Counted from the first letter of the stretch, positions 35,785-45,637 are shown. The stretch is 64,000 nucleotides of DNA from Natronorubrum halalkaliphilum (GCF_009834785.1 NZ_WUYX01000069.1:207697-271696); one strand, 5' to 3'. A program made the numbers and translations. Notes: generated from the letters alone by a model not told the origin.

Positions 35785-37131
35785 CTACTCCTCGATCCGT
35801 TCGTCGTTTTCGTCGCCGACTCCCGCGTCGTACGTGCTGCTGATGTCGATTCGGAACCCCTCCAGGACGTCCCGGCCGAGCAAGAGCGAATGCGCCGCCG
35901 TCGATCGGTCTTCGACCATGGCGTCGACGGTCCGTTCGGTACCGGCGATCCCGACGACGACGTCGACGATGGGGTGTCGCTTTGCCGTATCGTCCCGGTC
36001 GGGCGCCGAGTCGTCAACCCGGATGGGGCCGGCGCCGATGGCGGCGGCGAGTTGCAGGTCGATCCGCGTCCGCGAGCGTCCCGTATCGGCGCGTCCGACC
36101 ACCGCTTTCGTGTTCGTCGTTCCGCTGACGATGACGCGTTCGGTGAGTCCGACGGTCGGCGCCTCGTCCTCGATCGAGAGTCCGGGTTTCGGAACGCAGA
36201 ACGGAACCGAGTCGTCTAGTGTTTTCCGCAGCGTAGCGACTCGGTCCGCGTCGATCGAACCGCCGGCGCGCTCGATCGCGAGCGCTGCGATGTCTGGAGC
36301 CGGGCTCCGCCCTGTCGCCCGGAAAAGCCCCTTGAAACCGGCCGTCGGGTTGACCTCGAGGACGAACCAGCCCTCCTCGCCCTCGATGAGGTCGACGCCC
36401 GCACAGTCCAGCCCGACAGCGGCCGTCGCCCGTATAGCTATCTCGGCGACGGTTTCGGGCAGCGAATCCGTGACGTCCTCGACGGCGCCGCCGCGGGCGA
36501 CGTTGGTTCGCCACTCCTCGTCGGCCGCGTAGCGGTACATCGCGCCCGCGACATCGCCGTCGACTACGTAGATCCGCAGGTCTCGCGGTCGTTCGCTCTC
36601 GGTCGCGACCAGTTCCTGGAGGAACGCTCGGCGTGATCCGACGCTCCCGGTGAGCAGGCTCGACCGGTCGACTTTCCAGGCCACGCCACCGTGGGTTCCG
36701 ACGACCGTCTTGTAGACGTGTTCCTCGCCGAACTCGGGCCGAACGCGTGCGAGCGGTTCAGATCCGAGCGCGAGCGCCGTCTCGGGAACCGGGACGTCGT
36801 TTGCAACCAACGCCGCACCCGCTGCGATCTTGTGCGAGGCGAGCGCCGCGGCGTCGGGGTGGTTGACGATCGGCCGAAAGCGAGCGATCGCGTTGGCGAA
36901 TCCGGCCGCTTCGGCCGGCTGTTTGGTCGTCGACAGCAGCAACCGGTTGATCACCACGTCGACGTCGGGTTCCAGGACGAATCCCTCGCCGGTGAATCGA
37001 ACGAGGGCGTTCTTTTCACGGAGCCAGACGGGTTCGTGGCCGAGAGCCTCGACGGCGTTACAGATCACTTTCGATTCCTTGCTGTCGTGAAAACTCAGGA
37101 CGCCGACGCGAACGGTTGATTCGTTCATCAC
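35785..37131 (-). CDS. RimK-like ATP-grasp protein fused to a RimB-like retropepsin domain
   Basis: The 448-residue protein has two parts. Residues 1-310 are a RimK-type ATP-grasp ligase (EHVYKTVVGTHGGVAWKVDR, FLQELV, CAGVDLIEGEEGWFVLEVNPTAGFKG). Residues 330-448 resemble the Zn_protease/RimB family with a retropepsin-like fold: RADTGRSRTRIDLQLA carries a DTG motif at Asp349 and LLLGRDVLEGFRIDIS follows. RimK adds and RimB removes or processes glutamate tails on ribosomal protein S6 in bacteria, so the fusion could add and trim amino acid tails. The target is unknown. Its start overlaps the ppsA stop by four bases. Confidence 0.8.
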   Translation of the reverse strand: MMNESTVRVGVLSFHDSKESKVICNAVEALGHEPVWLREKNALVRFTGEGFVLEPDVDVVINRLLLSTTKQPAEAAGFANAIARFRPIVNHPDAAALASHKIAAGAALVANDVPVPETALALGSEPLARVRPEFGEEHVYKTVVGTHGGVAWKVDRSSLLTGSVGSRRAFLQELVATESERPRDLRIYVVDGDVAGAMYRYAADEEWRTNVARGGAVEDVTDSLPETVAEIAIRATAAVGLDCAGVDLIEGEEGWFVLEVNPTAGFKGLFRATGRSPAPDIAALAIERAGGSIDADRVATLRKTLDDSVPFCVPKPGLSIEDEAPTVGLTERVIVSGTTNTKAVVGRADTGRSRTRIDLQLAAAIGAGPIRVDDSAPDRDDTAKRHPIVDVVVGIAGTERTVDAMVEDRSTAAHSLLLGRDVLEGFRIDISSTYDAGVGDENDERIEE

Positions 37132-39413
37132 TCCTCCCGCTCGAGCTCCGCGACGGTTAGCATCGTTTCGATGGCGACGTCCGGCGAGACGGAGATCGAA
37201 TCGATCCCCGCTTCGAGAAGAAACTCGCTGTACTCCGGGATGGTCGAGGGTGCGTCGCCGCAGATACCGACTGGGAGATCCTGGCGGTGGGCCTCCTCGA
37301 TCAGGGACGTTATCGAGCGCATCACTGCCTCGTCGGTCTCGTCGAACAACGAGGCGAGTCGCTCCGAGTTCCGATCGACGCCGAGGGTCAGTTGCGTGAG
37401 ATCGTTCGACCCGATCGAAAAACCATCGAACAGGGCCGCAAACCGATCCGCGAGCACGATGTTCGAGGGCAGTTCAGCCATCACGTAGACGTCCATCTCG
37501 TCGCTCGAGAGGCCGTACTCGTCCATCAACTCGAGGACGCGCTCGCCTTCCTCAGGTGTCCGACAGAACGGGACCATCACGATGACGTTGTCCAGCCCCA
37601 CCTCCTGGCGGACCTGGCGGAGCGCCTCGCACTCGAGGCGAAACGCCTCCCGGAACGCCTCGTCGTAGTACCGGGAGGCCCCGCGCCAGCCGAGCATCGG
37701 GTTTGCCTCGTCGGGTTCGTACTTCCAGCCGCCCTCGAGGTTGCGGTACTCGTCCGTTTTAAAATCGCTGAGCCGGAAGACGACCTCGTCGGGGTAGAAT
37801 GCGGTGCCGATCTTCGCGACCCCTGTCCGGAGGGCTTCGATGAACCGGTCTTCCTCGCCGCGCCCGAGCAACTCGAGGGGATGAGAGCCAATGTGAGAGG
37901 TAACGATGAACTCCTCGCGCGCCAGGCCGACGCCGTCGACAGGGAGGCTCGCGAGCGCGAACGCTCGATCGGGATCACCGAGGATCAGCCTGACGTCAGT
38001 GTCGGTTTCGGGGAGGTCATCGACGACCTCTTCGGTGACCTCGTACTCGAGGTCTCCCCGGTAGATGCGGCCGGTATCGGTCGAACAGTCGACCGTCACG
38101 GCGTCGCCGCTGGACAACGAGTCGGTTGCCAAGCCAGTGCGAACGACGGCGGGAACGCCCAGTTCTCGAGCGACGATCGCGGCGTGGGAGGTTTTGCCCC
38201 CTCTGTCGGTGACGATGGCGCTCGCTCGCTTCATCACGGGCACCCAGTCGGGGTCGGTCATCTCCGTGACGAGCACGTCGCCGTCCTCGACGAGATCCAT
38301 CCCCCGGTGGTCCTCGAGAACGCGGACGGTCCCGCCGGCGATCGCGTTCCCGATCGCGACGCCCTCAAGCAGCGGTTCGCCGGGCTCCTCGACCTCGAGA
38401 CGGTACGTCCGGAGGAGGTTCCCCTCGGCTGCCCCGTGGACCGTCTCGGGTCTGGCCTGGACGATGAATAACTCGTCGAGGTCGCCGTCGACGAGCCACT
38501 CGATATCCTGTGGCGTTCCGAAGTGCTCCTCGATCCGGGTTGCGTACCGTGCCAGCTCTCGGATTCGGTCGTCCGAGATCGCGAACGCTTCACGCTGTTC
38601 TTCCGGCACCGACTCGAGTTTGGTCCCGCCGTTCCGTCGAACCATCCGCTGGGACTTCCCGCCGCATTCCTTCTCGACGATGCCGCTCGTCGGCTTGAAG
38701 ACGACGTACCGGTCTGGGTCGACGATGCCCTTGACGATCGGCTCCCCGAAGCCGAAGGCGGCCTCGATCGTGACGACCTCGTCGAATCCCGTATCGGGAT
38801 CGAGCGTGAACAGGACGCCCGACGAGGCCAGATCCGCCCGACCCATCTTCTGGACGGCACAGGCCAGTTTGACGTCGAAGTGGTCGAAGTCGTTGTTCTC
38901 GCGGTAGACGATCGCACGGTCGGTAAACAGCGACGCGAAACAGTGTTTGATCGACTCGAGGAGCTCCGTCTCGCCGGCGACGTTCAGGAACGTTTCCTGC
39001 TGGCCCGCGAACGACGCTTCGGGGAGGTCCTCCGCGGTCGCCGAACTTCTGACGGCGACCTCCGGATCGTCGATCCCGAGTTCGTCGCCCAGTTCGGCGT
39101 ATCGATCGCGGATCGCCGACTCGAGTTCCGGCGGCATCGACGCCTCCGAAATCGTGCGCCTGATCTGCTCTCCGCGTCGCTGGAGATCTGCGACGTCGTC
39201 GACGTCCAGCCCCTCGAGTTGCGACTCGATCTCCGCGTGGATCCCGGTCTCGTCGACGTAGTAGTCGTAGGCCGATGCGGTCGTCGTGAACCCCGGCAGC
39301 ACGGGCACGTCGAGGTCAGCGAGTTCGCCGAGATTCGCACTCTTGCCGCCGACTGCGTCCGTATCGTCGCCGCTCAACTCCTCCAACCACCGGGCGAACG
39401 TCTCTCGTGACAT
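37128..39413 (-). CDS. ppsA: phosphoenolpyruvate synthase
   Basis: This 761-residue enzyme converts pyruvate and ATP to PEP, AMP and phosphate, the first step of gluconeogenesis from pyruvate. The N-terminal nucleotide-binding domain (GGKSANLGELADLDVPVLPGFT, VRSSATAEDLPEASFAGQQET), the phosphohistidine swivel domain with His410 in GGKTSHAAIVAREL, and the C-terminal PEP-binding domain (FSIGSNDLTQLTLGVDRN, GICGDAPS) are all intact. The gene is expressed with the RimK-like fusion gene downstream, whose ATG overlaps the ppsA stop. Confidence 0.96.
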   Translation of the reverse strand: MSRETFARWLEELSGDDTDAVGGKSANLGELADLDVPVLPGFTTTASAYDYYVDETGIHAEIESQLEGLDVDDVADLQRRGEQIRRTISEASMPPELESAIRDRYAELGDELGIDDPEVAVRSSATAEDLPEASFAGQQETFLNVAGETELLESIKHCFASLFTDRAIVYRENNDFDHFDVKLACAVQKMGRADLASSGVLFTLDPDTGFDEVVTIEAAFGFGEPIVKGIVDPDRYVVFKPTSGIVEKECGGKSQRMVRRNGGTKLESVPEEQREAFAISDDRIRELARYATRIEEHFGTPQDIEWLVDGDLDELFIVQARPETVHGAAEGNLLRTYRLEVEEPGEPLLEGVAIGNAIAGGTVRVLEDHRGMDLVEDGDVLVTEMTDPDWVPVMKRASAIVTDRGGKTSHAAIVARELGVPAVVRTGLATDSLSSGDAVTVDCSTDTGRIYRGDLEYEVTEEVVDDLPETDTDVRLILGDPDRAFALASLPVDGVGLAREEFIVTSHIGSHPLELLGRGEEDRFIEALRTGVAKIGTAFYPDEVVFRLSDFKTDEYRNLEGGWKYEPDEANPMLGWRGASRYYDEAFREAFRLECEALRQVRQEVGLDNVIVMVPFCRTPEEGERVLELMDEYGLSSDEMDVYVMAELPSNIVLADRFAALFDGFSIGSNDLTQLTLGVDRNSERLASLFDETDEAVMRSITSLIEEAHRQDLPVGICGDAPSTIPEYSEFLLEAGIDSISVSPDVAIETMLTVAELEREE

Positions 39414-39529
39414 AGACCTGTCACTCGGACTACGCGGACGACAATAAGTTCGCAGGGGGCGAGCGAGGAAACGACGGACGGCACGAGCACCCCAGGATTA
39501 ACCCGCTACGTCTGGGAGAGAGCCGTGCC

Positions 39530-40903
39530 ATGCAGGACGCCCACGCCCAACTGGAAGCGGACGTCACCGCCCTCGAGGAATTGCCTGTGTTCGTCGCCTA
39601 CAACGCGAACGTCGACGCGATCGTTCGGGTCGACGAGGAACTCGAGTCGTTTCTCGAGCGCCCGTCAGATCCCGGCTCCGAACAGCTCTCGAGCCCGTTG
39701 ACCTCGAAACGAGAACTCGCGGCGGCGATCGCACACACGATGGCTGCCGGCCGAGGTGACGAGATCGCGATGACCGACGCGTTCGCCGCGACGCTCGAGG
39801 CGGAGTTAGCGCCCGACAACCAGCAGATGGGCGGGCAAGCAGGGATCATGACGAACCTGCTCACTGCGCTTGGAACCGCGCCGATCACCTACACGTACCT
39901 GATCTCTGACCGACAGCTTTCGATGTTCGAACACCCCGAGGAGGTGCGGTATCCGACCGTCGAGGACGGTCAGGTGAGCTATACGCCTCTCACCGAGGCC
40001 GTCAACACGGACCGAACGAAGATCAACTGGGTGTTCGAATTCAGAGAGGGGGACGAACTGTTCGGCGTAACGGCGACCGAAGGCACCCGGTTCATCGCCG
40101 CCTCGAGACCGCCGGAGTTCGACCTCTCCGCGGGAGCACTCGACGAGGCGATCGATCAGGTCGGCGAAGCCGTCGACGGCGCGCTCCTGGCAGGCTATCA
40201 CAATCTTACGCCCGATCACGTCGAAGAGGGGTACGAGGAGACTCACAAACACGCACGCGACGTCCTCCGTCGACTCCGGTCGGGGAACGACGTCGACGTC
40301 CATGTCGAGTACGCCGTCACCCACGACGACGACCTCAGGGAGAGTATGTACGAGTGGATCCTGCCGGAGGCGAACGTCGTCGGCGCCGATACCCACGAGT
40401 TGACGATGCTGCACGACGACGCGGGTATCGACGTCGTCGAGGAGCCGCCGTCGGAAGCGACGCCGTTCGAACCCGAGGAGATCCTCGACCACTACCGGAT
40501 GCTCGAGGCGGTTCGCGAGGAACTCGGCGTCGACTGTCTGCAGTTACACGCGATGGAGTACCACCTCGCCGTGATGGAGTCGTACCACTCGCCGGAGGCG
40601 CTCCGACGGGGCCTCGAGTTTTCCGCCGTCAACGCCGCGACGAAGGCGGCGCTGGGACACATCTCGGAACCTGAAGACCTCGAGACCGGTCTCGAGTACG
40701 AGCCCTCGGAGATGGGGCGAGAGGCGATCGAACTGCTCGCGGAGCACCTCGGCAAGACGGCCGAGGAGGGCGTACTCGCGACGCCCTCGGCCGCCGCCTG
40801 TCCGAATCGCGTCGTCGACGAGCCGGCGGGGACGGTCGGCATCGGCGACATCGTCTCCTCCTCGAGTTTCGTTCTGGAACTCGCCGTCGCGACCGATCGG
40901 TAG
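39530..40903 (+). CDS. ADP-dependent glucokinase/phosphofructokinase family kinase
   Basis: The 457-residue sugar kinase belongs to the ribokinase-fold ADP-dependent family first found in Thermococcales. Family features are VFVAYNANVDAIVRVD near the N-terminus, QMGGQAGIMTNLL and the catalytic GIGD motif with Asp440 in TVGIGDIVSSSSF. It would phosphorylate glucose or fructose 6-phosphate with ADP, giving AMP. The sequence alone does not tell which sugar it uses. Its place beside aldolase, GAPDH and trehalose-synthase-type genes fits either glycolysis or trehalose recycling. Confidence 0.86.
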   Translation: MQDAHAQLEADVTALEELPVFVAYNANVDAIVRVDEELESFLERPSDPGSEQLSSPLTSKRELAAAIAHTMAAGRGDEIAMTDAFAATLEAELAPDNQQMGGQAGIMTNLLTALGTAPITYTYLISDRQLSMFEHPEEVRYPTVEDGQVSYTPLTEAVNTDRTKINWVFEFREGDELFGVTATEGTRFIAASRPPEFDLSAGALDEAIDQVGEAVDGALLAGYHNLTPDHVEEGYEETHKHARDVLRRLRSGNDVDVHVEYAVTHDDDLRESMYEWILPEANVVGADTHELTMLHDDAGIDVVEEPPSEATPFEPEEILDHYRMLEAVREELGVDCLQLHAMEYHLAVMESYHSPEALRRGLEFSAVNAATKAALGHISEPEDLETGLEYEPSEMGREAIELLAEHLGKTAEEGVLATPSAAACPNRVVDEPAGTVGIGDIVSSSSFVLELAVATDR

Positions 40904-40941
40904 TACGTCACGGGACCGACGGTGATCTCCGGCGAGCGTCG

Positions 40942-41835
40942 TCACGGCGACTCGGCGCTAACCGGCACGCAAAGCACCGGCACCTCGGCCTGGCGGACGA
41001 CGTTTTCGGTCACGCTCCCGAGGAACCACTGGCCGATCCCCGTCCGGCCGTGGGTCCCCATGACGATCAGATCGACGTCATGTTCGGTCGCGTACGTCAT
41101 AATTACGGACGCAGGAGCACCGCTCGCGATCGACCCGGAAATCGAGACACCGGCGTCTCTGGCGCGGTCCCGTACCGTCTCGATCGCCTCCTCTCCCCGG
41201 CGCTCGAGCGCGTCGTGGATCTGGTCGGGCTCCTGGGCCCCGGTGAAGGGGCTTGGATCGACCGAATACAGCGTGTGTACCATCGATTCCAGTCGGGCCG
41301 CCAGTTCGATCCCCCACTCCATCGCGATCGTTGCACCGTCGCTACCGTCGGTCGGCAACAACAGGTGCTCGAACGCGACGTCACCGATCGCGGATTCGTC
41401 GGCATTCGGCGGAACCGCGAGGACGGGGGTCCGTGCCGTTCGAAGGACGTTCTCGGTCACGCTGCCGAGGAGCACCCTGTCGAGGCCCGTTCGGCCTTTC
41501 GTCCCCATGATGATAACGTCGATCTCGCGTCGGCTGGCGTACTCTCTGATCGACTGGAACGGAGTGCCCGTCCTGGTCGCCGTCGTAACGGCTATTTCCT
41601 CGTCGTGGTCCGCGGCTAGCCGGGCGATCTCCTCGACCGCGTTCTCGGCGCGCTCCTCGAGCGGCGGGAACTCGAGTTCGTCGAACTCCCCCGCACGGAG
41701 TCGGGATTCGACGACCGATAGCACGTGGACGTCGGCGTCGATCCGCGACGCGAGGGCGATCCCGCGTTTGGCTCCGGCGAGCGCCCCGTCGCTGCCGTCG
41801 GTCGGTATCAGTATCGCTTCGATGAACCGGCTCAT
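40942..41835 (-). CDS. tandem-domain universal stress protein
   Basis: This is a 297-residue protein with two UspA domains. Each starts with a block such as ILIPTDGSDGALAGAK or LLLPTDGSDGATIAME and ends with a nucleotide-binding signature: MGTKGRTGLDRVLLGSVTENV in the first, MGTHGRTGIGQWFLGSVTENVV in the second. Both have the G-x2-G-x9-GS pattern expected for ATP binding. It lies between the ADP-dependent kinase and the TreT-like gene and converges with the kinase. Confidence 0.93.
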   Translation of the reverse strand: MSRFIEAILIPTDGSDGALAGAKRGIALASRIDADVHVLSVVESRLRAGEFDELEFPPLEERAENAVEEIARLAADHDEEIAVTTATRTGTPFQSIREYASRREIDVIIMGTKGRTGLDRVLLGSVTENVLRTARTPVLAVPPNADESAIGDVAFEHLLLPTDGSDGATIAMEWGIELAARLESMVHTLYSVDPSPFTGAQEPDQIHDALERRGEEAIETVRDRARDAGVSISGSIASGAPASVIMTYATEHDVDLIVMGTHGRTGIGQWFLGSVTENVVRQAEVPVLCVPVSAESP

Positions 41836-41934
41836 GGGTGGGTCCCGGATTGCTTCACCGCCTCGGCGGATAACTGTGTGGGGGTGGTCGGCTGGCAGGA
41901 TCCGACTGAGCCGAAACCGGCGAACGGGCCCGTA

Positions 41935-43176
41935 TCAAGGCTCAGGCGCCAGTTCGGTGACGAAAATCTCGAGGAGGTCGACGACCTGTCGGGGTAGCAA
42001 GAACCGTTCCCGGACGTGTTCCCGGGCGTTGTCGCCGAACGATCGACGACGCTCGTCGTCCTCGAGCAGGTCGACGATCCGGTCGCCGGTACTTGGCGCG
42101 TCGTCCGGGTCGACGAGGTACCCGTTCCGGCCGTCCTCGACCTGCAGCGGAATCCCACCGACCGTCGAGCCGACGACCGGCGTGCGCTTCCAGAGTGCCT
42201 CCGAGACGACGAGACCGAACCCCTCGCGCAGGGACTTCTGGACGACGACGTCTGACAGCCGCTGGAGGGCGTTTATCGTCGCGTCCGGAAGATCGGTCAG
42301 GACGTGGACGTCCGGATCGTCGACAGCCTCGTCGGCGACCTGCTCGTACAGCTCCAGGCCCTCCGGATCGTCGCCGGCCATCCCGCCGGCCAGCGCCAGC
42401 TGTAGCTCCGGCACCTCCTCCTTGGCGGTTCGGTACGCCTTGAGCGTCCCGAACTGGTCTTTCCACGGGTCGAAGCGGGACACCTGCGTCACCACCGGCG
42501 CGTCGAACGAGAGCGGATCCAGGTGGTCCCGTTCGGTCGCCAGTTCTCCCTCATCGAGCGATCGGTTCTTTTCCGTCACCGGATCGATCGACGGGTAGAC
42601 GATGCTCGTCGCCGGGGCGTCGACCGCCGCGTACGCCGAGCGGCTGAAGATCGCGTGATCGATCGGATCGGTGTACGCCGAGACGAACGCGAGATAGTCG
42701 TCGACCGGGTCGGTGAGATCGACGTGGCACCGCCAGACGATCGGTGCGTCCGGTAGCCGTTCGTCGAGTCGCTCGAGCATGCCGAGCGTCTGGGGATCGT
42801 GAGCCAGCACGAGGTCGTACTCGTCTTCGATCTCGGCCGCGTTGGCCTCGGTCACCTCGCGATAGGTCGCTCTCATCTCCTCGGTCAGCGGCTCGGCGTT
42901 TCCCTGGAGCCCGTTGTGCATCGCCTTCGTGACTTCGAAGAAGTCATCGTCGGCGTCCATGACGAGCCAGTCGGTTTCGACGCCGAGGTCGTTGCAGAGC
43001 GGCACGATCGATCGGAGCAACTCCGCGACTCCGCCGCCGGTCGCGGTCGAGTTGAGATGGAGGATCCGGGCGTCCGCGAGCGCGTCGGCGAGCGAGCGGA
43101 GGCGCTCGAGACGGTCGCGTTCCGTCACGGCGGCGTAGGCCTCGATCGATCGGTTCGAAAGAGAGGGGGGATGCAT
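41935..43176 (-). CDS. TreT-like trehalose glycosyltransferring synthase (GT4)
   Basis: The 413-residue GT-B fold enzyme has the features of TreT, the trehalose glycosyltransferring synthase: ARILHLNSTATGGGVAELLRSIVPL, WRCHVDLTDP, VTQVSRFDPWKDQFG and the donor-binding SLREGFGLVVSEALWKRTPVVGSTVGGIP. TreT makes trehalose from NDP-glucose and glucose, and can run in reverse. A sugar nucleotidyltransferase gene that could supply the donor lies 2.5 kb away, and a possible ADP-glucokinase is next door. Trehalose would be a compatible solute. Confidence 0.86.
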   Translation of the reverse strand: MHPPSLSNRSIEAYAAVTERDRLERLRSLADALADARILHLNSTATGGGVAELLRSIVPLCNDLGVETDWLVMDADDDFFEVTKAMHNGLQGNAEPLTEEMRATYREVTEANAAEIEDEYDLVLAHDPQTLGMLERLDERLPDAPIVWRCHVDLTDPVDDYLAFVSAYTDPIDHAIFSRSAYAAVDAPATSIVYPSIDPVTEKNRSLDEGELATERDHLDPLSFDAPVVTQVSRFDPWKDQFGTLKAYRTAKEEVPELQLALAGGMAGDDPEGLELYEQVADEAVDDPDVHVLTDLPDATINALQRLSDVVVQKSLREGFGLVVSEALWKRTPVVGSTVGGIPLQVEDGRNGYLVDPDDAPSTGDRIVDLLEDDERRRSFGDNAREHVRERFLLPRQVVDLLEIFVTELAPEP

Positions 43177-43314
43177 CGTCTACGCGCTACGACCACGACG
43201 ACGCTCGTATCAGTTGGGGGTTGATCCGGTCGAAAACGAATTGGAAGCCTTGTATCTCCCGATATCCGACGGCTCGGCCAACAAATTTACCCGCCGAAGG
43301 TGGAGTCCACCCCC

Positions 43315-44385
43315 ATGAACGGGAACACGAACGACGGCTCCGAAACCGACGAAACGCTTCGCATCGGACTCAACGGCTTCGGACGGGTCGGACGGTGTCT
43401 CCTCCGTGCGTCGCTGACCCACGACGACGTCGACATCGTGGCGATCAACGACGTGATGGACGACGACGACATGGAGTATCTGCTCACGTACGACTCGGTC
43501 CACGGCCGGCTCGACGGCGTCTCTCGCCGCGGCGACACGCTCTTCGTGGACGACCAGGAGTTCCGGTTGTTCTCCGAGCGCGAGCCGTCGGAACTCCCGT
43601 GGGACGAACTGGACGTCGACGTCGCCTTCGAAGCGACGGGCTTGTTCCGGACTCGCGACGAGGCTGGCCAGCATCTCGAGGCCGGCGCGAACAAGGTGAT
43701 CATCTCGGCGCCGCCGAAGGGCGAACCGGAGGTCCCGATGTTCGTCTACGGCGTCAGCCACCAGGAGTACGACGGCGCCGACGTCCTCTCGAATGCTTCC
43801 TGTACGACGAACTCGGTCGCGCCGGTTCTCCAGGTTCTCAACGAGGATTTCGAGATCGTCTCCGGATTCCTGACGACCGTCCACGCCTACACCGGCAGTC
43901 AGGGGCTCGTGGACGGACCCATGGAGAAGCGACGGCGCGGCCGCGCCGCCGCCGAGAACATCGTTCCGACGACGACCGGTGCCGCCGGTTCGACCAGCGA
44001 CGTGCTCCCCGAATTCGAGGGCAAACTCGAGGGGATGGCGATGCGGGTCCCGGTCCCGAACGGGTCGGTCACCGACATCACTGTCAACATCGAGGAGGAC
44101 ATCGAGCGCGTGGAGGTAATAGACGCAATCCAGGCAGCAGCCGACGACAGGCTGGCCGGCGTTCTCGGCTACACCGACGACGAAATCGTCTCGCGGGACA
44201 TCGTCGGGCTGCCGTTCGCCTCGTACGTCGACCTCGAGTCGCTGATGGTCGCGGCCAGAGACACGGTAAAAGTGCTGGCCTGGTACGACAACGAGTACGG
44301 CTTCTCGAATCAGATGATTAAACTCGCGACACACGTCGCGAGCGAATCGGAGAGCATCGACGCCGGCCGAACCGTCGCCAACTGA
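43315..44385 (+). CDS. gap: glyceraldehyde-3-phosphate dehydrogenase, type I
   Basis: This 356-residue phosphorylating GAPDH is of the bacterial type rather than the archaeal type II. It has IGLNGFGRVGRCLLRA for NAD(P) binding, the catalytic Cys163 in SNASCTTN, VHAYTGSQGLVDGP and the C-terminal WYDNEYGFSNQMI. It interconverts glyceraldehyde 3-phosphate and 1,3-bisphosphoglycerate. The ATG at 43315 is preferred; an upstream GTG (43300) would add five residues. Phosphoglycerate kinase follows 34 bp later in the same direction. Confidence 0.95.
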   Translation: MNGNTNDGSETDETLRIGLNGFGRVGRCLLRASLTHDDVDIVAINDVMDDDDMEYLLTYDSVHGRLDGVSRRGDTLFVDDQEFRLFSEREPSELPWDELDVDVAFEATGLFRTRDEAGQHLEAGANKVIISAPPKGEPEVPMFVYGVSHQEYDGADVLSNASCTTNSVAPVLQVLNEDFEIVSGFLTTVHAYTGSQGLVDGPMEKRRRGRAAAENIVPTTTGAAGSTSDVLPEFEGKLEGMAMRVPVPNGSVTDITVNIEEDIERVEVIDAIQAAADDRLAGVLGYTDDEIVSRDIVGLPFASYVDLESLMVAARDTVKVLAWYDNEYGFSNQMIKLATHVASESESIDAGRTVAN

Positions 44386-44419
44386 CGGGCGGAAACCCCG
44401 TACGCACTAATCACCAACC

Positions 44420-45631
44420 ATGACTACGTTTCAGACGATCGATGATCTCGAGTCCGGTCGACGGCTGCTGGTCCGCATCGACGTCAACGCGGCCGTCGAG
44501 GACGGAACCGTCCAGGACGATAGGCGGTTCGCCCGCCACGCCGAGACGATCCGGGAACTGCTCGCGGACGATCATGCGGTCGCCCTGCTGGCCCACCAGG
44601 GACGGCCCGGCCGCGAGACGTTCGTCTCGCTCGAGGGCCACGCCGACATTCTCGCCGACCACCTCGATCACCCCGTCGCATTCGTCGCCGACACCTGCGG
44701 GGACGAGGCGCTCGCGGCGATCGATGACCTCGAGTTGGGCGATGTCATCCTTCTCGAGAACGTCCGCATGTGCGACGGCGAGTTACCCGAGGAGGAACCC
44801 GACGTCAAAGCCGAGACGGACCTCGTCCGAACCCTCGCGCGGGAGTTCGACGCCTACATCGGCGACGCCTACCCCGCCGCCCACCGATCACACGCCTCGA
44901 TTGTCGGTTTTCCGCAGGTCATGGACGCCTACGCAGGCCGGGTGATGGAACAGGAGTACACGGCGATCAGGGCCGTCCGCGAACGGACGTTCGACGGCCC
45001 CGTTACGATGGTGCTGGGAGGCACGAAGGCCGAGGATACCATCCCGATCCTCGAACGGCTCGACGACACCGTCGATCGGTTCTGTCTCGGCGGCGTCGTC
45101 GGCGAACTCTTCCTCCGGGCCGGCGGCCACGACGTGGGCTACGACGTTGCCGGGACCGCACTCTTCGATCATCAGTGGGAGGACCATCGGACCGATCTCG
45201 AGCGCATCCTCGAGACCAGCCGTGACCGGCTGTTCCTCCCGACTGATCTCGCCTACGAGGATGACGCCGGTAAGCGCACAGAGGTGTCGCTGGAGGGGAC
45301 GAGCAAGGAACGGCCGTTCCTCGACGTCGGCTCCGAGACGGCCGACCGGTACGCTGATCTCGCCGCTGATTCCGCCGCGGTGTTCGTCAAAGGCGCTCTC
45401 GGCGTCTTCGAGGACGACAGGTTTGCCGATGGAACCGTCACTGTGTTGTCGGCGATCGCAGACACCGACTGTTTCTCGGTCATCGGCGGCGGCGACACCG
45501 CCCGGGTGATCGAACTGTACGAGTTCGACGAGGACGACTTCTCACAGGTCTCGATCGCCGGCGGCGCGTACGTCCGCGCGCTCGCCGGCGAATCCCTGGT
45601 CGGGATCGGGGCACTCGCCGACAACCCGTGA
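44420..45631 (+). CDS. pgk: phosphoglycerate kinase
   Basis: This 403-residue enzyme transfers phosphate between 1,3-bisphosphoglycerate and ADP. It has the N-terminal substrate site LVRIDVNAAVEDGTV, the AHQGRPGR and HRSHASIVGFP blocks, the central TMVLGGTKAEDTIP nucleotide region and the C-terminal SVIGGGDTARVIEL. It sits directly after gap and immediately before a sugar nucleotidyltransferase gene (6 bp), suggesting one operon. Confidence 0.95.
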   Translation: MTTFQTIDDLESGRRLLVRIDVNAAVEDGTVQDDRRFARHAETIRELLADDHAVALLAHQGRPGRETFVSLEGHADILADHLDHPVAFVADTCGDEALAAIDDLELGDVILLENVRMCDGELPEEEPDVKAETDLVRTLAREFDAYIGDAYPAAHRSHASIVGFPQVMDAYAGRVMEQEYTAIRAVRERTFDGPVTMVLGGTKAEDTIPILERLDDTVDRFCLGGVVGELFLRAGGHDVGYDVAGTALFDHQWEDHRTDLERILETSRDRLFLPTDLAYEDDAGKRTEVSLEGTSKERPFLDVGSETADRYADLAADSAAVFVKGALGVFEDDRFADGTVTVLSAIADTDCFSVIGGGDTARVIELYEFDEDDFSQVSIAGGAYVRALAGESLVGIGALADNP

Positions 45632-45637
45632 ATAGAC

